Assembly: GCF_000761485.1 (NCBI RefSeq) | Contig: NZ_JPMX01000015.1 | Coordinates: 1-64,000 of the forward strand | DNA length: 64,000 nucleotides | DNA from: Modestobacter caceresii | Lineage (GTDB): Bacteria > Actinomycetota > Actinomycetes > Mycobacteriales > Geodermatophilaceae | Direction: 5' to 3' | Shown: in pieces, positions 59,845 to 64,000 of the stretch | Layout: each line of letters begins with the position of its first letter | How positions within the stretch are numbered: position 1 is the first letter of the stretch | Notes under the pieces: generated by a model | Databases searched by the model: none | The model's input: only the letters and a program-made list of their open reading frames with translations | Told to the model about the DNA's origin: nothing | Position numbers and translations under genes: made by a program

Positions 59845-60045
59845 TCAGGGGCGGTCGGGCTCGTCGGCCCGCGTCTCCGGGTCGTCGGTGGGCGCCTCGG
59901 GCTTGTCGCCCGGCCCGACGTTCCCGGTGCCGCGGGGCTCCCCGCGGCCGGTGTCCTGGTCCGCGCCACCGAAGACGTTGCGCGGCGGGTCGAGGCCGGC
60001 GGGGTCGCGGCCTGGGTCGTCGAGCTCCTCGTCAGGGCTGGTCAT
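59845..60045 (-). CDS. Small acidic hypothetical protein (66 aa)
   Basis: A 66-residue Asp/Glu/Gly/Pro-rich protein beginning MTSPDEELDD and including NVFGGADQDTGRGEP. No hydrophobic core is visible, so it is probably intrinsically disordered. ATG 60045 has AGAGGA 6 nt upstream, which supports translation. No family recognised. It converges on dapF and is followed upstream by the MFS gene on the same strand. Confidence 0.55.
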   Translation of the reverse strand: MTSPDEELDDPGRDPAGLDPPRNVFGGADQDTGRGEPRGTGNVGPGDKPEAPTDDPETRADEPDRP

Positions 60046-60117
60046 CGTCGTCCTCTCGAGCGGTGGACCGTGCCCCGCCGCCCTACCCGTCGCCCGGCCG
60101 GCCAACCCGTCGGCTGC

Positions 60118-61431
60118 TCAGCCGGACCGCTCCGGGTCGTTGCCGGCGGTCGGCGCCCGCGCCTCCGGCACCGTCGTCACCCCGCCGGCCGGGGCGTCCG
60201 GGCCGTCGGGCAGGTCGCGCATCCGCAGCAGGGGGCTCGCCACCACCCAGCCGGCCGCGAGCAGCTGACCGGCCGCAGCGATCCACAGCGTCGGCAGCAC
60301 GCCGAGCCAGGTGCCCAGGACGCCGCCGAGCAGCCCGCCCAGCGGCATGGTGCCGAAGACCAGGAAGCGCACCGAGGCGTTCATCCGGCCCAGCAGGGCG
60401 GGCGGGCACAGTCGCTGCCGGAAGCTGACCTGGGTGATGTTGTAGACCACCACCGCCCAGCTGAAGCCGAACTGGCCGAGGGGCAGCAGGATCAGCGGGG
60501 CGCCGGTGGCGGCCAGCGGCGTGAGCGCGGTGAACGGCACCATCACCATGACCGCCAGCGGGATCGCCCGGCCCTCGCCGACGGTGCGGGCGAAGCGCGC
60601 GGCCGTCGCCGCGCCGACCAGGCCGCCCACGGCGCCGGCGGAGAAGACGAGACCCAGCACGCTCTCGGACAGCTCGAGCCGGCGCAGCGCGTAGAGCACC
60701 AGCAGGGTCGTGGTGATCGTGGAGAACAGGTTCGACGTGCCGGTGCAGGCGACGATCCGGCGGAGCAGCGGCTGGCGGACGACGAAGGACAGCCCCTCGG
60801 CGATCTCGGTGCGCAGCGGCCGCCGGCCGGCCCGGTCGGGGACGGCGTCCGGGCGCTCGACCCGGCTGAGGAAGAACGCGGAGAGCAGGAAGGACGCCGC
60901 GTCCAGGGCGATGACCATCGGCGCGCTGAGCACCCGGAGCAGCACGCCGGTGATGCCGGGCCCGGCGACCTGGGCGACGGCCCGGCTGGCCTCCAGCTTG
61001 CCGTTGCCGTCGACCAGCTGGTCGCGGTCGACCAGGGCGGGCAGGTAGCTCTGGTAGGCGACGTCGAAGAAGACGGTCGCCGTGCCGGTCGCCGCCGCGA
61101 CGACGAACAGCTGCCCGAGGGTGAGGACGTCGAGGAGGTACGCGACCGGCAGGGTCGCCAGCACCGCCGCCCGCACCAGGTCGGCGGTGACCAGCACCCG
61201 ACGGCGCCGCCAGCGGTCGACCCAGGCACCGGCCGGGAGCCCGATGAGCAGGAAGGCGGCGGTCTCCAGGGCGGTCAGGACGCCCATCTCCAGCGGCGTC
61301 GCCTCCAGCAGCGAGACCGCCAGCACCGGCAGGGCCAGCAGGGTCACCTGGGTGCCCACTTGACTGACCGTCTCCGCGGCCCACAGCTGACGGAAGTCGT
61401 GGTGCCGCAGCAGGCTCCGGTCGCGGGTCAC
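60118..61431 (-). CDS. MFS exporter (EntS/MFS_3-like)
   Basis: A 437-aa, twelve-helix major facilitator of the MFS_3 (enterobactin/macrolide exporter) type. It starts VTRDRSLLRHHDFRQLWAAETVSQVGTQVTLLALPVLAV, has the loop motif GAWVDRWRRRRVLV and the pattern VDGNGKLEASRAVAQVAGPGITG typical of the family. GTG 61431 is preferred with GGGAGG 8 nt upstream; the open frame begins at TTG 61467. Divergent from an ArsR-type regulator, which probably represses it. Cargo unknown. Confidence 0.87.
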   Translation of the reverse strand: MTRDRSLLRHHDFRQLWAAETVSQVGTQVTLLALPVLAVSLLEATPLEMGVLTALETAAFLLIGLPAGAWVDRWRRRRVLVTADLVRAAVLATLPVAYLLDVLTLGQLFVVAAATGTATVFFDVAYQSYLPALVDRDQLVDGNGKLEASRAVAQVAGPGITGVLLRVLSAPMVIALDAASFLLSAFFLSRVERPDAVPDRAGRRPLRTEIAEGLSFVVRQPLLRRIVACTGTSNLFSTITTTLLVLYALRRLELSESVLGLVFSAGAVGGLVGAATAARFARTVGEGRAIPLAVMVMVPFTALTPLAATGAPLILLPLGQFGFSWAVVVYNITQVSFRQRLCPPALLGRMNASVRFLVFGTMPLGGLLGGVLGTWLGVLPTLWIAAAGQLLAAGWVVASPLLRMRDLPDGPDAPAGGVTTVPEARAPTAGNDPERSG

Positions 61432-61489
61432 CGGCGCAGCCTCCCGCCACTGATCGGGGGAAGTCAATCACTGAGCCGTGTCGACGTCC

Positions 61490-61495
61490 TACGCT
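61490..61495 (+). promoter_or_regulatory. Leaderless -10 element of ArsR-like gene (TACGCT)
   Basis: TACGCT is followed by 6 nt and ATG 61502. The AT-rich sequence TCAATCACTGA just upstream (from 61465) is a candidate operator shared with the exporter. Confidence 0.5.
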
Positions 61496-61501
61496 GCCGG
61501 G

Positions 61502-62062
61502 ATGGACGAGCCGGAGGCCGGTGCGGGCGAGGCGGTGGCCGGTGCGGGGGCGCGGCGGTTCGCCGGGGAACGCCGACCGGCCACCGACGCCGAGGCGCGC
61601 GCCCTGGCCTCCGCCGTCCGGCTGCGGATCCTGCGGCTGTGCCTGGACGAGGCGCTGACCAACAAGGAGCTCGCCGCCCGGCTGGGCCGCAATCCGGCCA
61701 CCGTGCTGCACCACGTCCGCACCCTCGTCGACACCGGCTTCCTGGTCGCCGAGAGCGCGCGGCGGGGCGCGCGGGGCGCCCGGGAGGTGCCCTACCGGGC
61801 GACCGGGAAGAGCTGGCTGATGGACCTCGAGGGCCGGCCGGCCCCGGCGCGGGACCCGCTGCTGGCGGCCTTCCTGGCCGAGGTCGCCGCAGTGGGGGAG
61901 AAGCGGCTGTCCAGCAGCCGGCTGGGTCTGCGGCTGGGCCCACCGGAGCTGGCGGAGTTCCGGGAGCGGCTGTACGGGTTGCTGGACGAGTACGCCACCC
62001 GACCGGCGGACCCGGACGCGGAGCGCTGGTCGCTGTACCTCGGGATGCATCCGGAGGCCTGA
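61502..62062 (+). CDS. ArsR/HTH_20 family regulator
   Basis: A 186-aa winged-helix regulator. The DNA-binding part lies at about residues 28-105: ALASAVRLRILRLCLDEALTNKELAARLGRNPATVLHHVRTLVDTGFLVAESARRG. The C-terminal half has a conserved GLRLGPPELAEFRERLYGLLDEY segment found in PadR/ArsR-like exporter regulators. No metal-binding cysteines are visible, so it probably senses an organic ligand. It diverges from the MFS exporter, the likely target. ATG 61502 is set by TACGCT 6 nt upstream. Confidence 0.85.
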   Translation: MDEPEAGAGEAVAGAGARRFAGERRPATDAEARALASAVRLRILRLCLDEALTNKELAARLGRNPATVLHHVRTLVDTGFLVAESARRGARGAREVPYRATGKSWLMDLEGRPAPARDPLLAAFLAEVAAVGEKRLSSSRLGLRLGPPELAEFRERLYGLLDEYATRPADPDAERWSLYLGMHPEA

Positions 62063-62141
62063 GGTGTTGTACCGGGCGATGACAACAAGTGATGTGACAA
62101 GTCGGTCGCCCCACGAGCAGGGGCGTGCCACGCTGGAGACG

Positions 62142-63638
62142 ATGACGACAGCCCAGAACCGCGCGATCCTCGACCAGGCAGAGGCCCGGGCCGACAAGGC
62201 GCGCGCCAGCATGCCCGACACCAAGCCGGCACCGGCCGGTCAGTGGGACGCCGATGACGAGACCACCGGCTCCTACGTCAAGGAGGAGCGCGGCGCACTG
62301 CGTCGGGTCGCGGGCCTCGGCACCGAGCTCACCGACGTCACCGAGGTCGAGTACCGGCAGCTCCGCCTCGAGCGGGTCGTCCTGGTCGGCGTCTGGACCG
62401 AGGGGACGGCGGCGGACGCGCAGCGCTCGCTGACCGAGCTCGCCGCGCTCGCCGAGACCGCCGGTTCCCAGGTGCTCGACGCGCTGATGCAGCGCCGGGA
62501 CAAGCCGGACCCGGCCACCTACGTCGGCTCGGGCAAGGCCGCCGAGCTGCGCGAGGTCGTCGCCGCCACCGGCGCGGACACCGTGATCTGCGACGGGGAG
62601 CTGGCCCCCGGCCAGCTCAACCAGCTGGAGAAGGTGCTCAAGGTCAAGGTGGTCGACCGGACCGCCCTGATCCTGGACATCTTCGCCCAGCACGCCACCA
62701 GCCGAGAGGGCAAGGCCCAGGTCGAGCTGGCCCAGATGCAGTACATGCTGCCCCGGCTGCGTGGCTGGGGTGAGTCGCTGAGCCGGCAGGCCGGTGGCCG
62801 GGTCGCCGGCGGTGGCGGCATCGGCACCCGTGGCCCGGGTGAGACGAAGATCGAGACCGACCGGCGCCGGATCCGCTCTCGGGTGAGCAAGCTCCGCAAG
62901 GAGATCGCCGGCATGGCGACCGCCCGGACGACGCAGCGCAATTCCCGCGACCGCAACGCGACGCCGAGCGTCGCGATCGCCGGCTACACGAACGCCGGCA
63001 AGTCCAGCCTGCTCAACCAGCTCACCGGGGCCGGCGTGCTGGTCCAGGACGCACTGTTCGCCACCCTGGACCCGACGGTCCGCCGCGCGCAGACGCCCGA
63101 GGGGCGCGAGTACACGATGACCGACACCGTCGGCTTCGTGCGCCACCTGCCGCACCAGTTGGTCGACGCGTTCCGCTCCACGCTGGAGGAGGTGGCCGAC
63201 GCCGACCTGCTCGTGCACGTCGTCGACGGTTCCGACTCCGACCCGCTGGGGCAGATCGACGCCGTGCACACGGTGCTCAACGAGATCGACGCGTCCGCCG
63301 TCCCGGAGCTGATCGTCGTGAACAAGGTCGACGCCATGACCGAGGAGGACATGCTGGCGCTGCGCCAGGCGCTCCCCGGGGCGATGTGGGTCTCAGCCCG
63401 GACGGGCGAGGGCATCGAGGCGCTGCGCGACGTGATCGCCCAGCGGCTCCCGCACCCGCACATCGACGTCGAGGTGCTCGTGCCCTACGACCGGGGTGAC
63501 CTGGTCGCCCGGGTGCACCGGGACGGCGAGGTCGTCGAGGAGGCGCACGAGGCCGCCGGGACCCGGCTGACCGCGCGCGTCGACGCCGGCCTGGCGGCCC
63601 AGCTCGACGGTTTCGCCGCGCCGGCCACCGAGGACTGA
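62142..63638 (+). CDS. hflX: GTPase HflX
   Basis: A 498-aa ribosome-associated GTPase of the HflX family, which splits stalled or hibernating ribosomes. The N-terminal HflX domain is at about residues 70-240 (TYVGSGKAAELREVV, the GGGIGTRGPGETKIETDRRRIRSR linker helix), and the G domain has G1 GYTNAGKSSLLN, G3 DTVGFVRHLP and G4 NKVD. An acidic N-terminal extension of about 60 residues is typical of actinobacteria. ATG 62142 has GGAG, and CACGCT ends 7 nt before it; ATG 62064 is the longer alternative. miaA, dapF and hflX occur in the same order in mycobacteria. Confidence 0.95.
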   Translation: MTTAQNRAILDQAEARADKARASMPDTKPAPAGQWDADDETTGSYVKEERGALRRVAGLGTELTDVTEVEYRQLRLERVVLVGVWTEGTAADAQRSLTELAALAETAGSQVLDALMQRRDKPDPATYVGSGKAAELREVVAATGADTVICDGELAPGQLNQLEKVLKVKVVDRTALILDIFAQHATSREGKAQVELAQMQYMLPRLRGWGESLSRQAGGRVAGGGGIGTRGPGETKIETDRRRIRSRVSKLRKEIAGMATARTTQRNSRDRNATPSVAIAGYTNAGKSSLLNQLTGAGVLVQDALFATLDPTVRRAQTPEGREYTMTDTVGFVRHLPHQLVDAFRSTLEEVADADLLVHVVDGSDSDPLGQIDAVHTVLNEIDASAVPELIVVNKVDAMTEEDMLALRQALPGAMWVSARTGEGIEALRDVIAQRLPHPHIDVEVLVPYDRGDLVARVHRDGEVVEEAHEAAGTRLTARVDAGLAAQLDGFAAPATED

Positions 63639-63643
63639 CCGAG

Positions 63644-63691
63644 GGCCCCGCTGCCGCTCGCACGCTCGTGCCGGGCTCCTGCAGCGGGGCC
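63644..63691 (+). terminator. Terminator after hflX
   Basis: GGCCCCGCTGC (63644-63654) pairs with GCAGCGGGGCC (63681-63691) across a 26-nt loop, five bases past the hflX stop. Confidence 0.6.
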
Positions 63692-63732
63692 AGCGGACAG
63701 CCCGGCGGATCACGAGCAGGTCACGGCCCCGG

Positions 63733-63738
63733 TACCGT
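63733..63738 (+). promoter_or_regulatory. Leaderless -10 element (TACCGT) of last gene
   Basis: TACCGT is followed by 6 nt and GTG 63745. Confidence 0.5.
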
Positions 63739-63744
63739 GACGCG

Positions 63745-64000
63745 GTGACCAGGGGATCGGTGGACCGGACGGCGACCGCTGCCGATCGACCGGTCGCACC
63801 GGTGGTGGGGGTGGGTCGGCCGCCGTGGTGGCTGCTCCTCCTCGCCGCCCTCGTCACCGTCGGGGTCACCGTCAACCTGCTCAGCCGCGGGTGGCTGGAA
63901 CGGATGGACCTGCGGGTCTCCGAGGTGACCAGTGTGTGGGCGCTGCGGGACTCGTGGGCCTACTGGCCGATCTGGGTCGTCACCCAGATCGGCGGGCGGG
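63745..64000 (+). CDS. PAP2-like membrane protein, N-terminal part
   Basis: The first 85 codons of a gene that continues past the window. About 30 residues with few features precede a membrane helix (WWLLLLAALVTVGVTVNLL) and MDLRVSEVTSVWALRDSWAYWPIWVVTQIGGR, which resembles the N-terminus of PAP2-superfamily phosphatases such as those for undecaprenyl or lipid phosphates. The catalytic histidine motifs would lie beyond the edge, so the family call is provisional. Leaderless start as above. Confidence 0.5.
   Translation, partial: MTRGSVDRTATAADRPVAPVVGVGRPPWWLLLLAALVTVGVTVNLLSRGWLERMDLRVSEVTSVWALRDSWAYWPIWVVTQIGGR

Noticed and set aside
62064-62141. hflX starting at ATG 62064
   Set aside because: The extra 26 residues have no support, while ATG 62142 has both GGAG and a CACGCT hexamer at the right distance.

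Overview
This is a very GC-rich, densely packed actinobacterial chromosome segment with many GTG starts and short GTGA/ATGA stop-start overlaps. Gene content and order match the conserved region around recA in mycobacteria: thyX, thyA, folA, dapA, rnj, ftsK, pgsA, clgR, pspA, DUF3046, recA, recX, gluABCD, miaB, DUF349, miaA, dapF, hflX. The protein style and accessory genes fit Geodermatophilaceae or a close relative, but that placement is an inference. I see no rRNA, tRNA, CRISPR array, insertion sequence, prophage or integration junction. This is an essentially ordinary core region with accessory genes between core blocks.

Layout. 1-4.5 kb: a DUF2461/GNAT pair, a YcaQ(AlkX)-like DNA crosslink glycosylase candidate, and a ribbon-helix-helix/DUF4097 operon led by a 45-aa reading frame. 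4.6-9.4 kb: thymidylate, folate, lysine and RNA-decay genes (thyX, thyA, folA, dapA, RNase J). 9.6-14.4 kb: a secreted CSLREA beta-helix protein, an ECF sigma/anti-sigma pair and an S9 peptidase. 14.5-20.4 kb: ftsK, rimO, pgsA, cinA C-domain, clgR. 20.6-30.2 kb: a TetR regulator, a DUF4032 kinase-like protein, an LpqY-SugABC-type sugar importer, pgi and pspA. 30.3-38.4 kb: two tandem Nei/Fpg glycosylases, a small monooxygenase-domain membrane protein, the giant helicase Lhr and a methyltransferase. 38.5-45.7 kb: KTSC protein, acyl-CoA dehydrogenase, secreted GH3 enzyme, MFS exporter, a 37-aa membrane peptide, DUF3046 and an HxlR/NmrA divergon. 45.9-53.8 kb: recA-recX, a hypothetical gene, gluABCD and miaB. 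53.9-64 kb: a hemerythrin-alpha/beta hydrolase fusion, DUF349 protein, a dioxygenase-like protein, miaA, dapF, an MFS/ArsR divergon, hflX and the start of a PAP2-like gene.

Shared themes. DNA maintenance is prominent (YcaQ-like, two Nei, Lhr, FtsK, RecA, RecX), and recA carries both a LexA box and a PafBC-type (RecA-NDp) promoter. Over twenty genes show a -10-like NANNNT hexamer (usually TANNNT) ending 6-7 nt before the start codon, the signature of leaderless transcripts. I used this to choose starts and to support two very short genes. Most operons end in long perfect hairpins without a U tract.

The most unusual items are the hemerythrin-hydrolase fusion, the adjacent ThyX and ThyA genes, the tandem Nei duplication that includes its promoter, the A-A'-A hairpin array before pgi, and the candidate autoregulated 45-aa/RHH/DUF4097 operon.
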